Assembly: GCF_017875465.1 (NCBI RefSeq)
Contig: NZ_JAGGMQ010000001.1
Coordinates: 2,604,001-2,668,000 of the forward strand
Reading direction: 5' to 3'
From: Winslowiella toletana
GTDB lineage: Bacteria > Pseudomonadota > Gammaproteobacteria > Enterobacterales > Enterobacteriaceae
DNA length: 64,000 nucleotides
The notes under the pieces are model-generated. The model was given only the letters and a program-made list of their open reading frames with translations. It was not told the DNA's origin and made no database searches. The translations under genes were made by a program, and so were the position numbers. This document shows positions 10,464 through 19,700 of this stretch, one piece after another; within the stretch, counting starts at the first letter, position 1; every line of letters starts with the position of its first letter.

Positions 10464-10532
10464 CGCCGCGCCTGCCGAGTGGGCCGCTTGACGCCTTTTT
10501 CGTCTCAGCGTAACATGCGCCCACGATTACCC

Positions 10533-10633
10533 TAAGAGGACATTCGCCTTGGACACACCCAGTCGATACTGGCTCAATAACCTGTTTAGCAGGTGCAACG
10601 CCTAAGGCTATCCTCTTAAATGCTGGTAGCCTT
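10533..10633 (+). promoter_or_regulatory. corA leader with mutually exclusive hairpins
   Basis: TAAGAGGA (10533-10540), which contains the leader-peptide ribosome site, is an exact complement of TCCTCTTA (10611-10618). A second stem pairs AAGGCTA (10604-10610) with TAGCCTT (10627-10633) and places the TCCTCTTA sequence in its loop. The two structures overlap, so ribosome occupancy of corL should decide which forms. The interval from the uvrD stop to corA is 292 bp and contains nothing else I can call. Confidence 0.6.
10549..10605 (+). CDS. corL: CorL-like leader peptide upstream of corA
   Basis: An 18-codon ORF (MDTPSRYWLNNLFSRCNA) with a TTG start. A strong Shine-Dalgarno AAGAGGA (10534-10540) lies eight bases before the start. 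It lies 150 bp upstream of corA. Salmonella corA has a translated leader ORF, corL, that couples translation to Rho-dependent termination of the leader; position, size and surrounding structure fit the same role. I assign the name by position and architecture, not by a remembered peptide sequence, and a mutationally silent ORF remains possible. Confidence 0.68.
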   Translation: MDTPSRYWLNNLFSRCNA

Positions 10634-10755
10634 TGTGGTTGTCAGCGACCTCGCATTTCCCGTCGCCTGAGTTAGCACTATCACTGACTGAAACGTCATC
10701 GTTTCCCGTGTTCTGGCGCAATGTCCCATTTGTTACTGCAATTGGGAGTACTGCT

Positions 10756-11709
10756 ATGCTGAGCGCATTTAAACTGGATCAAAACCGTTTATCCCGGCTG
10801 GAACTGGATGACGAGTCGGACTCACTGACCTCTTCGGTCTGGGTGGATCTCGTTGAGCCGGAAGAGAATGAACGTGAGCGTGTCCAGTCTGAATTAGGCC
10901 AGAGCCTTGCAACCCGTCCTGAACTGGAAGATATCGAAGCGTCAGCGCGTTTCTTCGAAGATGAAGACGGTCTGCACATTCACTCCTTCTTCTTCTATGA
11001 AGATGCGGACGATCATGCCGGTAACTCCACCGTGGCGTTTACCATCCGTGAAGGACGTCTCTATACCCTTCGCGAGCGTGAACTGCCGGCATTCCGCCTC
11101 TACCGTATGCGTGCGCGCAATCAGGTGCTAATCGACGGTAACGCCTTTGAACTGCTGCTGGATCTGTTTGAAACCAAAATCGAACAGCTGGCGGATGAGA
11201 TTGAAAACGTCTACAGCGATCTGGAAAAGCTGAGCCGGGTGATTATGGAAGGACAGCAGGGTGATGAATTTGACCGCGCGCTGTCGACGCTGGCGGAACT
11301 GGAAGATATCGGCTGGAAAGTGCGTCTGTGCCTGATGGATACTCAGCGTGCGCTGAACTTCCTCGTGCGTAAAGCGCGTCTGCCAAATACGCAGCTGGAG
11401 CAGGCGCGGGAAATCCTGCGCGATATCGAGTCACTGTTGCCACACAACGAATCGCTGTTCCAGAAGGTGAACTTCCTGATGCAGGCGGCGATGGGCTTTA
11501 TCAATATCGAGCAGAACCGCATTATCAAAATCTTCTCGGTGGTCTCGGTAGTGTTCCTGCCGCCAACGCTGGTCGCTTCCAGTTACGGGATGAACTTCGA
11601 GTTTATGCCGGAGTTAAAATGGAGCTTCGGTTATCCCGCTGCCATCACCCTGATGATCCTCGCTGGTCTCGCGCCTTACGCCTATTTTAAACGTAAAAAC
11701 TGGCTGTAA
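10756..11709 (+). CDS. corA: Magnesium/cobalt transport protein CorA
   Basis: A 317-residue channel subunit (E. coli 316) forming the pentameric constitutive Mg2+ uptake channel of the inner membrane. ATG 10756 begins [19 protein letters not shown], the family N-terminus; the frame stays open to 10633, but that part is the leader. A large cytoplasmic domain with long helices covers about residues 1-255, then two membrane segments flank the signature [11 protein letters not shown], and the C-terminus is the basic KRKNWL. GMN is the selectivity filter. GGGAG upstream serves as ribosome site. The long leader with a corL-like ORF implies post-initiation control by Mg2+. Confidence 0.97.
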   Translation: MLSAFKLDQNRLSRLELDDESDSLTSSVWVDLVEPEENERERVQSELGQSLATRPELEDIEASARFFEDEDGLHIHSFFFYEDADDHAGNSTVAFTIREGRLYTLRERELPAFRLYRMRARNQVLIDGNAFELLLDLFETKIEQLADEIENVYSDLEKLSRVIMEGQQGDEFDRALSTLAELEDIGWKVRLCLMDTQRALNFLVRKARLPNTQLEQAREILRDIESLLPHNESLFQKVNFLMQAAMGFINIEQNRIIKIFSVVSVVFLPPTLVASSYGMNFEFMPELKWSFGYPAAITLMILAGLAPYAYFKRKNWL

Positions 11710-11720
11710 GCGCAGATTCA

Positions 11721-11741
11721 CTCCCCCTTATTCTGGGGGAG
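11721..11741 (+). terminator. Hairpin after corA
   Basis: CTCCCCC and GGGGGAG form a 7 bp GC-rich stem beginning 11 bases after the corA stop codon. No T-run follows, so termination strength is uncertain. Confidence 0.45.
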
Positions 11742-11828
11742 CTACCATCCTGCCAGTTGGTGCTGGCGCATCTTGCAACATCCGCGTAAGTTATAACCTG
11801 CTCTTTTCCCAATATAAGTTTGCTTAAT

Positions 11829-12872
11829 ATGGAACGGCTGTCACTCAGGCTGCAATGGTTTATCCTGCTCAGCGTCTCACTGCTGTTGGGTTTTTTGCTG
11901 CAATATTTCCATGTTCCCGCCGCGCTGTTACTGGGGCCGATGATTGTCGGCGTAGTGATGGGACTGTCCGGCGCGACCTTACGCATCGATAAGCGGCTGT
12001 TTATTCTGGCGCAGGCGATCCTCGGCTGTATGATTGCGCAAAGCCTTTCACCTTCGATTCTTACCCCATTAATTGCTGACTGGCCGGTGGTGCTGGCCGT
12101 GCTGGTACTGACGCTGGCCGCCAGCGGGCTATCGGGTTTTCTGCTGGTGCGTTTTAGCGATCTGCCCGGCGCTACCGGCGCCTGGGGATCGTCGCCTGGT
12201 GGCGCTTCAGCGATGGTGGCGATGGCCGGTGAATATGGCGCCGATGCGCGGCTGGTGGCGTTTATGCAGTATCTGCGCGTGCTGTTTGTCGCCACGGCGG
12301 CGGCGGTAGTGGCGCGTATCGGGCTGGGCGACAGCGCGCAAAGCGCCGCGCCGCAACTGTGGTTTCCGCCGCTGGATCTGCGTTTTGCCGCCACGCTGGC
12401 GGTGGCCTTTGGCGGCGCCTGGCTGGGCCAGAAATTTCGCATTCCCTCTGGCGCGCTGCTGTTGCCAGCGCTGTTTGGCGCTGTACTGCATGCCAGCGGC
12501 ACGCTGTCGTTGCAGGTGCCGGAATGGCTGCTGGCGCTGGCCTACGCACTGATTGGCTGGAGTGTAGGTTTGCGGTTCACTAAACCGATCTTCCGGCTGG
12601 CGCTGCGCACCCTGCCACAAATGATATTGTCGATTATGGGGCTGATGCTGTTATGTGGCGGTATGGCGTGGATGCTGACGCGACTGCTGCATGTCGATCT
12701 GCTGACCGCTTATCTGGCAACCAGCCCGGGCGGGCTGGATACGGTGGCGATTATCGCCGCGGGCAGCCAGGTGGATATCGCTTTTGTGATGGCGCTACAG
12801 ACCTTACGGTTGTTCACTATTCTGCTTACCGGCCCGGCGATGGCGCGCTTTATTTCACGTTATGCACGCTAA
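11829..12872 (+). CDS. AbrB-family integral membrane protein
   Basis: A protein of about 347 residues (E. coli AbrB is 348), almost entirely hydrophobic with roughly 10 membrane helices in two repeated halves. Each half has an ATSPGG/GSSPGG-type loop: GAWGSSPGGASAMVAMAGEYGADARLV before residue 150 and LATSPGGLDTVAIIAAGSQVD near 305. This duplicated loop is the hallmark of Pfam AbrB (PF05145), sometimes named ammonia monooxygenase-like. The name came from an E. coli aidB regulator claim; the architecture suggests a transporter with unknown substrate. It is not related to the Bacillus AbrB transcription factor. A TTG at 11820 could add three residues. It occupies the place of yigF/rarD in E. 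coli. Confidence 0.75.
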   Translation: MERLSLRLQWFILLSVSLLLGFLLQYFHVPAALLLGPMIVGVVMGLSGATLRIDKRLFILAQAILGCMIAQSLSPSILTPLIADWPVVLAVLVLTLAASGLSGFLLVRFSDLPGATGAWGSSPGGASAMVAMAGEYGADARLVAFMQYLRVLFVATAAAVVARIGLGDSAQSAAPQLWFPPLDLRFAATLAVAFGGAWLGQKFRIPSGALLLPALFGAVLHASGTLSLQVPEWLLALAYALIGWSVGLRFTKPIFRLALRTLPQMILSIMGLMLLCGGMAWMLTRLLHVDLLTAYLATSPGGLDTVAIIAAGSQVDIAFVMALQTLRLFTILLTGPAMARFISRYAR

Positions 12873-12881
12873 AACCTTTCG

Positions 12882-12946
12882 GGCGGCGAGAACGCCGCCC
12901 CTACATAAACCTGCCGATTCTTTGTAGGGGCGGCGTTCTCGCCGCC
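12882..12946. repeat. GC-rich palindromic repeat, inverted pair (copy 1)
   Basis: Two perfect 24 bp inverted arms (12882-12905 and 12923-12946) built on GGCGGCG-AGAA-CGCCGCC followed by CCTACA. Each arm is itself palindromic. It separates the convergent AbrB-like gene and yigI, where it can act as a bidirectional terminator. It belongs to a family with copies at 17869, 28883, 37391 and 40471. Confidence 0.85.
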
Positions 12947-12972
12947 GGTGTTGCAGATATACATCGAACGTA

Positions 12973-13443
12973 TTAGCCAATCAGGTACGTCGCGGTGGCG
13001 CTGGCAATATACACTCCGGCGTCGTTATGCAGCTCCACGCGTGCTACCGCGACCTTATTGCCGCCACGCAGCAGGCTGCTGCTGGCGGTAAAGCGCTCGC
13101 CGCGTCCCGGGCGCAGATAGTCAACGCGCAGATCGATAGTGCCCATCCGTGACAGCCGCTGACGCAGCTCCTCTTCATTGATGCTTTCCTGGCGGGTCAG
13201 CGTATTGCTGACGCAGACCAGTCCGGCGGCAACGTCCAGCACTGAAGCAATCACGCCGCCATGCAAAATTTTCTGCGCGGCATTACCGACCAGCATCGAC
13301 TGATTAGCAAAACTTAACTCGGCGTAGTCTGGCTCCAGACGATCGAGCGTCAGGCCAAGGGCGCGGTTAAACGGCATATCATAGACAAAAATCTCACCAA
13401 TCAGACGGCGCGCAGCGTCCTGAGTTAATAAAGTACCCGACAT
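12973..13443 (-). CDS. yigI: YigI, hotdog-fold acyl-CoA thioesterase
   Basis: A 156-residue hotdog-fold protein (E. coli YigI 155). The start is the ATG at 13443, preceded by AGGAAG at a good distance; an in-frame TTG at 13464 was rejected. The segment [17 protein letters not shown] (about residues 61-77) is the HGG..S..D catalytic helix of the PaaI-type thioesterases. [15 protein letters not shown] is also conserved. YigI hydrolyses medium- and long-chain acyl-CoA and has been linked to growth on unusual fatty acids in E. coli. It is convergent with the AbrB-like gene and divergent from pldA. Confidence 0.92.
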   Translation of the reverse strand: MSGTLLTQDAARRLIGEIFVYDMPFNRALGLTLDRLEPDYAELSFANQSMLVGNAAQKILHGGVIASVLDVAAGLVCVSNTLTRQESINEEELRQRLSRMGTIDLRVDYLRPGRGERFTASSSLLRGGNKVAVARVELHNDAGVYIASATATYLIG

Positions 13444-13622
13444 GTAATGACTTCCTGAAGGCAATTATGGCGTACAAAATGTTAATATTTTGGTTATCTT
13501 ATGCTTCTGTCGGGCTGCTTTCCAGTTTCCGCAATCAGCGCTAATGTTGGGCGGTTTTTGTGTGTAGAATGGCGTGCTTTTTACTCATCTATCTTGCAGC
13601 GCTTGCTTTATTGGAGAACACT

Positions 13623-14501
13623 ATGCGTATGCTTCGAGGACTGCTGGCAGCGGTTATATTATTACCCGCTTTCGCATCGGCGCAGGAAGCGACCATTAAA
13701 GATGTTCATGATGCACCAGCCGTGCGTGGCAGTATTATCGCTAATTTGCTGGAAAAGCATGACAATCCTTTTGTGCTTTATCCTTATGAAAACAACTATT
13801 TACTATATACGTACACCAGCAATCTGAACACCGAAGCGATTGAATCATACGACTGGGCCGATAAAGCCAAAAAAGATGAAGTAAAATTCCAGCTCAGCCT
13901 GGCTTTTCCGCTGTGGCGCGGTATCTTTGGCGATAACTCGTTGCTGGCAGCTTCTTATACCCAGCGTTCATGGTGGCAGCTTTCCAACCGTGGCGCCTCA
14001 TCGCCTTTCCGTGAAACCGACTACGAGCCGCAGATTTTCCTTGGCTGGGCCACCGATTACAATCTGGCGGGCTGGACGTTGCGCGATGTTGAGTTCGGCC
14101 TGAACCATCAGTCGAACGGGCGTTCCGATCCCACTTCACGCAGCTGGAACCGTGTTTATGCGCGTCTGATGGCGCAGAACGGCAACTTTATGGCGGAAGT
14201 GAAGCCGTGGTATCGTCTGCCGGAAAGCGACAGCAATGATGACAACCCGGATATCACCAAATATATGGGCTATTACCGCCTGAAGCTGGGCTATCTGGTG
14301 GGCGACAGCATTTTCAGCGTGCAGGGCAATTACAACTGGAACAGTGGCTACGGCGGCGCAGAGCTGGGCTGGAGCTATCCAGTCAGCGAGCACGTGCGCT
14401 TCTATACTCAGGTGTTTAGCGGCTACGGCGAATCGTTAATCGATTATAACCATCACCAGACGCGCATTGGTGTCGGTGTTACGCTGAACGACCTGTTCTG
14501 A
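13623..14501 (+). CDS. pldA: Outer membrane phospholipase A (OMPLA)
   Basis: A 292-residue precursor (E. coli 289) starting at ATG 13623 after TTGGAGAAC. The signal peptide ([20 protein letters not shown]) is cleaved around residue 20. The body is a 12-stranded beta-barrel ending in the outer-membrane sorting signal GVTLNDLF with terminal Phe. The catalytic triad is visible in [16 protein letters not shown]: His, the Ser two residues later, and Asn fourteen residues after the His, the E. coli spacing (His142, Ser144, Asn156 mature). The enzyme is a calcium-dependent dimer that removes phospholipids mislocalised to the outer leaflet. Confidence 0.96.
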   Translation: MRMLRGLLAAVILLPAFASAQEATIKDVHDAPAVRGSIIANLLEKHDNPFVLYPYENNYLLYTYTSNLNTEAIESYDWADKAKKDEVKFQLSLAFPLWRGIFGDNSLLAASYTQRSWWQLSNRGASSPFRETDYEPQIFLGWATDYNLAGWTLRDVEFGLNHQSNGRSDPTSRSWNRVYARLMAQNGNFMAEVKPWYRLPESDSNDDNPDITKYMGYYRLKLGYLVGDSIFSVQGNYNWNSGYGGAELGWSYPVSEHVRFYTQVFSGYGESLIDYNHHQTRIGVGVTLNDLF

Positions 14502-14574
14502 TGTGCCGGGTCAGGCAACGGTCTGGCCCGCCATCAACGATAAATCATGTCATAACAAGCTAAACGGGGAAGAT

Positions 14575-16410
14575 GTGTCTACGGCTGCAGTAATCAACGA
14601 TCACGATGAAACGCTGGCGGCGAAGGTATTACAGGATACTTTCGGTTATCAGCAGTTTCGTCCCGGCCAGCAAACCATCATTCAGGCGTCGCTCGACGGG
14701 CGTGACTGTCTGGTCGTGATGCCTACCGGTGGCGGCAAATCACTCTGCTATCAGATCCCGGCGCTGGTGCGCGAGGGGCTGACGCTGGTGGTTTCACCTT
14801 TGATCTCGCTGATGAAAGACCAGGTCGATCAGCTGCTGGCCAATGGCGTCGCAGCGGCTTGTCTGAATTCAACGCAAAACCGTGAACAGCAACAGGAAGT
14901 GATGGCCGGATGCCGTAGCGGGCGTATTCGTCTGCTGTACATCGCGCCCGAGCGTCTGATGATGGACAACTTCCTCGACAGTCTGACCCACTGGAATCCG
15001 GCGATGCTGGCGGTCGATGAGGCGCACTGTATTTCGCAGTGGGGTCACGACTTCCGTCCGGAGTATGGCGCGCTCGGCCAGTTACGACAGCGTTTCCCGA
15101 CCCTGCCGGTAATGGCGCTAACCGCCACCGCCGATGAAACCACGCGCAATGATATTGCGCGCCTGCTACAGCTCAACGATCCGCTGATTCAGATCAGCAG
15201 TTTTGACCGCCCCAATATTCGCTACACGCTGGTGGATAAGTTTAAACCCACCGACCAGCTGATGCGCTATGTGCAGGACCAGCGCGGCAAATGCGGCATT
15301 ATTTACTGTAACAGCCGGGCGAAAGTTGAAGATACCGCCGCGCGTCTGCAAAGCCGTGGTATCAGCGTCGGTGCTTATCACGCCGGCATGGACAATGTGC
15401 ATCGCGCGCAGGTGCAGGAAGCCTTTCAGCGTGACGATTTGCAAATTGTGGTCGCCACCGTGGCGTTCGGGATGGGTATTAACAAGCCGAATGTCCGCTT
15501 TGTGGTGCACTTCGATATTCCGCGCAATATCGAATCCTACTATCAGGAAACCGGTCGCGCCGGGCGTGATGGTCTGCCTGCCGAAGCCCTGATGTTTTAC
15601 GATCCGGCCGATATGGCGTGGCTGCGTCGCTGCCTGGAAGAGAAAGCGCCGGGGGCGCTGAAGGATATTGAACGCCATAAACTGAACGCGATGGGCGCCT
15701 TTGCGGAAGCGCAAACCTGTCGTCGTCTGGTGCTGCTCAACTATTTCGGCGAAGGACGCCAGCAATCCTGTGGCAACTGCGATATCTGTCTTGATCCGCC
15801 ACGCCGCTATGATGGTCTGGTCGAAGCGCAGAAAGCGCTGTCGAGCATTTACCGCGTGGGCCAGCGCTTTGGTATGGGCTATGTCGTCGAAGTGCTGCGC
15901 GGCGCGAATAACCAGCGTATTCGCGAGTTCCAGCACGATAAATTACCGGTTTACGGTATTGGCCGTGAGCAGACCACTGAACACTGGGTCAGCGTATTGC
16001 GTCAGCTGATTCATCTGGGGCTGGTGACGCAAAATATTGCTATGCACTCGGCGCTACAGCTGACCGAAGCGGCGCGCCCGATTCTGCGCGGTGAAGAGCC
16101 GCTGATGCTGGCGGTGCCACGTCTGGTGACGATCAAAAGCAAAAATAGCAGCCAGAAATCCTATGGCGGCAATTATGACCGCAAGCTGTTCGCTAAACTG
16201 CGTAAGCTGCGTAAAGCGATTGCCGATGAAGAGAATATTCCGCCGTACGTGGTCTTTAACGACGCGACCCTGATCGAAATGGCTGAACAGATGCCGCTTA
16301 CCGCCTCTGAAATGCTCAGTGTTAACGGCGTTGGCCAGCGTAAGCTGGAGCGCTTTGGCAAGCCGTTTATGGTGATGATCAGAGAACATGTCGATGGCGA
16401 TGATGAATAA
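14575..16410 (+). CDS. recQ: ATP-dependent DNA helicase RecQ
   Basis: A 611-residue protein from GTG 14575 (E. coli about 609); GGGGAAG precedes the GTG, and the frame upstream of it is not RecQ-like. Walker A is MPTGGGKSL (about residue 55), the DEAH box is [17 protein letters not shown], and motif VI is [10 protein letters not shown]. The zinc-binding cysteines (TCRRLVLL...CGNCDIC) lie near residue 380-403, followed by the winged helix and a C-terminal HRDC domain (about 530-605). RecQ acts in RecF-pathway recombination and fork repair. The gene begins 73 bp after pldA. Confidence 0.97.
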   Translation: MSTAAVINDHDETLAAKVLQDTFGYQQFRPGQQTIIQASLDGRDCLVVMPTGGGKSLCYQIPALVREGLTLVVSPLISLMKDQVDQLLANGVAAACLNSTQNREQQQEVMAGCRSGRIRLLYIAPERLMMDNFLDSLTHWNPAMLAVDEAHCISQWGHDFRPEYGALGQLRQRFPTLPVMALTATADETTRNDIARLLQLNDPLIQISSFDRPNIRYTLVDKFKPTDQLMRYVQDQRGKCGIIYCNSRAKVEDTAARLQSRGISVGAYHAGMDNVHRAQVQEAFQRDDLQIVVATVAFGMGINKPNVRFVVHFDIPRNIESYYQETGRAGRDGLPAEALMFYDPADMAWLRRCLEEKAPGALKDIERHKLNAMGAFAEAQTCRRLVLLNYFGEGRQQSCGNCDICLDPPRRYDGLVEAQKALSSIYRVGQRFGMGYVVEVLRGANNQRIREFQHDKLPVYGIGREQTTEHWVSVLRQLIHLGLVTQNIAMHSALQLTEAARPILRGEEPLMLAVPRLVTIKSKNSSQKSYGGNYDRKLFAKLRKLRKAIADEENIPPYVVFNDATLIEMAEQMPLTASEMLSVNGVGQRKLERFGKPFMVMIREHVDGDDE

Positions 16411-16609
16411 GCCGGGCTGCTGTGGTCTCTTGATATTTTTGAGCAATTTGCTAATTTAAAAACGTGATCGGAAGACGCATGGAAAAACGCCGATGCCATG
16501 CAGACTGCCGTCAGGCAGACCGATGAGGGGAATCTCAGGTATATGATTCATTCACATTAAATTGTGGAGAGTGGCCTGCGGTGGCGTACCTCCTTTCGAT
16601 TACATGCCA
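16411..16609. other. Spacer between recQ and an orphan gene
   Basis: The interval holds no ORF that resembles a gene. Its 3' end overlaps a small hairpin (GCCATCAC-TTT-GTGATGGC, 16606-16624) straddling the stop codon of the minus-strand ORF, which may terminate both convergent transcripts. No T-run follows on either strand. Confidence 0.5.
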
Positions 16610-17098
16610 TCACTTTGTGATGGCGCGAACTTTAGCCTCGGATGCGTGATACGCTGTAACCGGGGCTAAGCTGTTTTCAGAGACCTGAATAATTGCCATG
16701 CCATAATATTTTCCCTTGCCAATGCGTATTGCTTCGCTGGCGTTGAGTACAATTCCTTGCTGCATCCTCCCCTTGTTTAACGCAACCTGGCTGCGTGCGC
16801 TATATGACAATGAAATGATTTTAGCCACATCCTGCCAGCTAAGCCGATCCTTCGCACGTGAACTCAGTATATGGCTGATATGGCGAGGGTAAACCGTAAT
16901 GCCCGGACAGCGCTGACGAGGCCAGTTATGCTTTTGGCAGAGGCTATTTAGCTGATTGAATTGTTTCTTAGTTATAAGACAGGTAAACAAGGGGGCATTC
17001 CATTGTTCAGCAGGCAGTTGATGTCCAGCACTGATGATGTCGCTAATCCATTGGGTGAAATCTGTGATTGCATCACGCAGTCCGTCATCGCCGATCAT
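16610..17098 (-). CDS. Orphan protein, possible barnase/EndoU/RelE-like (PBECR) nuclease fold
   Basis: A protein of 162 residues from ATG 17098 (171 if an upstream in-frame start at 17125 is used). I do not recognise a named homolog. Residues 1-60 are mostly helical. The C-terminal half has VYPRHISHILSSRAKDRLSWQDVAKII, then short strands RIGKGKYYGMAIIQVSEN and a final PVTAYHASEAKVRAI. This order (HxxxH-like segment, helix with W-D-V-A-K-I, beta strands, TAY motif) resembles the phage-barnase/EndoU/colicin E5-D/RelE (PBECR) nuclease group. That resemblance is my reading; the catalytic residues are not established. No adjacent antitoxin or immunity ORF is visible. It sits between recQ and rhtC, a position with no E. 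coli equivalent. Confidence 0.55.
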   Translation of the reverse strand: MIGDDGLRDAITDFTQWISDIISAGHQLPAEQWNAPLFTCLITKKQFNQLNSLCQKHNWPRQRCPGITVYPRHISHILSSRAKDRLSWQDVAKIISLSYSARSQVALNKGRMQQGIVLNASEAIRIGKGKYYGMAIIQVSENSLAPVTAYHASEAKVRAITK

Positions 17099-17238
17099 GC
17101 TCGCTCCCTGTATGCTTTCCGGCACTTCCTGTGCCTGTCACTATTTTCGCATAATCCGCCACAGAGAGCCTACTGCCTTCGTCCGGGCAGATGTTATGCT
17201 AAACCGGAAATAATCGATCTCTTCAGGATGGAACCTCA

Positions 17239-17862
17239 ATGTTGATACTGTTTCTTACCGTTGCGTCGGTGCATCTTATTGCGCTGATGAGTCCGGGGCC
17301 GGACTTCTTCTTTGTGTCACAAACTGCCGCCAGCCGCTCGCGCAAAGAGGCGATGCTGGGGGTGCTGGGCATTTCGCTGGGGATTGTGTTGTGGGCAGGA
17401 GTCGCGCTGATGGGCCTGCATCTGATTCTGCAGAAAATGGCCTGGCTGCATCAGATTATTATGGTTGGCGGTGGGCTTTATCTGCTGTGGATGGGCTGGC
17501 AGCTGCTGCGTTCTGCCCGTCAGCGACACCAGCAACCGGTGCAGACGGAAACGCCGATGGAGTTATCACGCCATGGCCGCAGCTTCTTAAAAGGTTTTCT
17601 CACCAATCTGTCGAATCCCAAAGCCGTTATCTACTTTGGTAGCGTATTCTCACTGTTTGTTGGCGATGACGTCGGCGCTGCTGAGCGCTGGGGGCTGTTT
17701 ATCCTGATTATTCTTGAGACATTCTGCTGGTTCAGCCTGGTGGCCTGTGTCTTTGCGCTTCCGGCGGTGCGCCGTGGATATCAGCGTCTGGCGAAATGGA
17801 TTGATGGTACGGCGGGCGTGTTATTTGCCGGATTTGGCATTCATTTAATTCTATCGCGTTGA
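17239..17862 (+). CDS. rhtC: Threonine efflux protein RhtC (LysE family)
   Basis: A 207-residue LysE/RhtB exporter (E. coli RhtC 206). About six membrane helices; the N-terminal LysE signature MSPGPDFFFVSQTAASRSRKEA is followed by GISLG, and the sequence KGFLTNLSNPKAVIYFGSVFSLF is characteristic of RhtC. It exports threonine across the inner membrane. It is convergent with rhtB, with only 41 bp between the stop codons, which hold a palindromic repeat. The AGGATGG upstream serves as ribosome site. Confidence 0.93.
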   Translation: MLILFLTVASVHLIALMSPGPDFFFVSQTAASRSRKEAMLGVLGISLGIVLWAGVALMGLHLILQKMAWLHQIIMVGGGLYLLWMGWQLLRSARQRHQQPVQTETPMELSRHGRSFLKGFLTNLSNPKAVIYFGSVFSLFVGDDVGAAERWGLFILIILETFCWFSLVACVFALPAVRRGYQRLAKWIDGTAGVLFAGFGIHLILSR

Positions 17863-17868
17863 TTTAGC

Positions 17869-17896
17869 GCACGGGCGGCGTTCTCGCCGCCCGTGC
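17869..17896. repeat. GC-rich palindromic repeat (copy 2, single)
   Basis: GCACGGGCGGCG-TTCT-CGCCGCCCGTGC forms a perfect 12 bp stem with a TTCT loop. It is the single-unit form of the family at 12882, 28883, 37391 and 40471, and lies between the convergent stops of rhtC and rhtB. Confidence 0.85.
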
Positions 17897-17903
17897 CGAA
17901 GGC

Positions 17904-18527
17904 TTATGCCACTCTGCGCGCTGTCGCCAGCAGTGCGCCAATCGCCATAAACATCCCGCCAAAAATACGGTTCAGCAATTTCATCTGACGTGGCCCCTTA
18001 ATCCACCCGGCAATACGGGTCGCTAAGGTGGCGTAGCCAATCATCACAATAATATCGACCGCCACCGTGGTGACGCCCAGCACCAGATACTGCAACGCCT
18101 GCGGCTGATGCGGGATAATAAATTGTGGAAACAGGGCGGCGAGAAACACAATGCTCTTCGGGTTGGTCAGATTCACCAGCACCGCGCGTTTAAACAGGCG
18201 GCGACGTGGCATCGCCTGCGCCACCGCACTCAGATCGATGGCGCCAGCGGAACGCCACTGCTGAATACCCAGCCAGATCAGATAAGCCGCCCCGGCCCAT
18301 TTCAGAATTTCGAATGCCAGCAGCGACTGGGAAAACAGCGCGCCAAGACCAATGCCGACCAGCAAAATATGCAATGAAAGCCCGACCTGTAAACCGGAAA
18401 TTGACGCCACCGCACCGCGATAGCCATGGCTGATGCCGGTACTCATGGTATTAATCGCCCCTGAACCTGGCGACAGACTGAGGATGCTGGTGGTTAAAAG
18501 ATAAGTCAGCCACCATTCGATGGTCAT
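17904..18527 (-). CDS. rhtB: Homoserine/homoserine lactone efflux protein RhtB
   Basis: A 207-residue LysE-family exporter (E. coli RhtB 206) starting at the ATG of [21 protein letters not shown], preceded by AGGGAG; upstream codons to 18599 are ignored. The second signature is [20 protein letters not shown]. About six membrane helices. It exports homoserine and homoserine lactone. Together with rhtC it brackets a convergent pair; unlike E. coli, a separate orphan gene sits before rhtC. Confidence 0.93.
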   Translation of the reverse strand: MTIEWWLTYLLTTSILSLSPGSGAINTMSTGISHGYRGAVASISGLQVGLSLHILLVGIGLGALFSQSLLAFEILKWAGAAYLIWLGIQQWRSAGAIDLSAVAQAMPRRRLFKRAVLVNLTNPKSIVFLAALFPQFIIPHQPQALQYLVLGVTTVAVDIIVMIGYATLATRIAGWIKGPRQMKLLNRIFGGMFMAIGALLATARRVA

Positions 18528-18641
18528 GGGTAAAACTCCCTGAATACGCAGAATTATGACACAATACGACATTGTGGAACGATCTGCTATGGCCCGCACG
18601 ACTGGTTATGGCATCGACAATTTTTTGCGGAATTCTTGCCG

Positions 18642-19634
18642 ATGACAAAGCATAAAAATGGCTGGCCAACCCGTGAAAAGGCGTTCGCCGCATTCGCCAC
18701 CGGACCGCTGCTGGATTTCTGGCATCGCCGCGAGGAGCGCGAGTTTGAGGGGGTCGAGAACGTCCCTATTCGCTATGTGCGCTTTACGTCACCCCAGCAC
18801 GATAAAGTGATCCTGCTGGTGCCGGGGCGTATCGAGAGTTACGTAAAATATCCCGAACTGGCTTACGATCTGTTCCACTGCGGCTATGACGTGATCATTA
18901 TCGATCACCGTGGGCAGGGGCGATCCGGCCGCCTGTTGCAGGATTCCCACCGTGGACATGTGGCGGCGTTCAGCCACTACGTTGATGATTTAGAAGCGTT
19001 GTGGCAGCGGGAAATTGCTGACAGTGAGTATCGTCATCGCTATGCGCTGGCGCATTCGATGGGCGGCGCGATTTTGTCGCTGCTGCTGGCGCGTCATGCG
19101 CAGGCGTTTGATGCTGCGGTACTGGCTTCACCAATGTTTGGCATCTATTTACCGATGCCCGCCTGGATGGCGAACCGTATTCTTAACTGGGCCGAGAAGC
19201 GCCCGGCCATTCGCGAAGGCTATGCGCTGGGCACCGGCAAGTGGCGCGCCCGCCCGTTCAGCATTAATACGCTGACCCACAGCCGCGAGCGCTATCGCCG
19301 TAATCTGCGTTTCTATGCCGACGATCCCGGCCTGCGTGTCGGAGGCCCGACCTATCACTGGGTACGCGAAGGGGTACTGGCCGGGCAGAATATTTTAACC
19401 AAAGTCGCCGATATCCATACGCCGATTTTGCTGCTGCAAGCGGCAGACGATAAAATCGTCGATAATCGCTGTCAGGATCTGTTCTGTAAGGCAATGAATG
19501 CCGCAGGTCATCCCTGTGAAGGGGGCAAACCTCGGGTTATCGCTGGCGCGCGTCATGAGATCTTATTTGAAAGAGACGATATGCGTGCCGAAGCCTTAGA
19601 TGCCATCGTGGAGTTTTTCGCACGGCACAGTTAG
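18642..19634 (+). CDS. pldB: Lysophospholipase L2
   Basis: A 330-residue alpha/beta hydrolase (E. coli PldB 340). The nucleophile elbow is AHSMGGAI (Ser near residue 145), the oxyanion-region motif is VPGRIESYVKY, and the charge relay is completed by an Asp in ADDKIVDN and the His of GARHEILFE. The start is ATG 18642; a TTG at 18636 is possible. PldB hydrolyses 2-acyl lysophospholipids on the inner membrane and completes the deacylation begun by OMPLA (pldA at 13623). It diverges from rhtB. Confidence 0.92.
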   Translation: MTKHKNGWPTREKAFAAFATGPLLDFWHRREEREFEGVENVPIRYVRFTSPQHDKVILLVPGRIESYVKYPELAYDLFHCGYDVIIIDHRGQGRSGRLLQDSHRGHVAAFSHYVDDLEALWQREIADSEYRHRYALAHSMGGAILSLLLARHAQAFDAAVLASPMFGIYLPMPAWMANRILNWAEKRPAIREGYALGTGKWRARPFSINTLTHSRERYRRNLRFYADDPGLRVGGPTYHWVREGVLAGQNILTKVADIHTPILLLQAADDKIVDNRCQDLFCKAMNAAGHPCEGGKPRVIAGARHEILFERDDMRAEALDAIVEFFARHS

Positions 19635-19654
19635 CAACATGACTCAGATTTCTC

Positions 19655-19679
19655 CCGGGCACGCCCGGTTACTTTTTCT
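19655..19679 (+). terminator. Intrinsic terminator-like hairpin after pldB
   Basis: CCGGG-CACG-CCCGG is followed by TTACTTTTTCT, a T-rich tail. It lies 21 bp after the pldB stop and 22 bp before yigL, so it could attenuate read-through into yigL. Confidence 0.6.
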
Positions 19680-19700
19680 AACCAGAGGTTTGAAAGCATT

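Noticed and set aside
10633..10755. CorA extension to a 358-residue protein
   Set aside because: ATG 10756 gives the family N-terminus; the upstream frame is leader RNA with structured elements.
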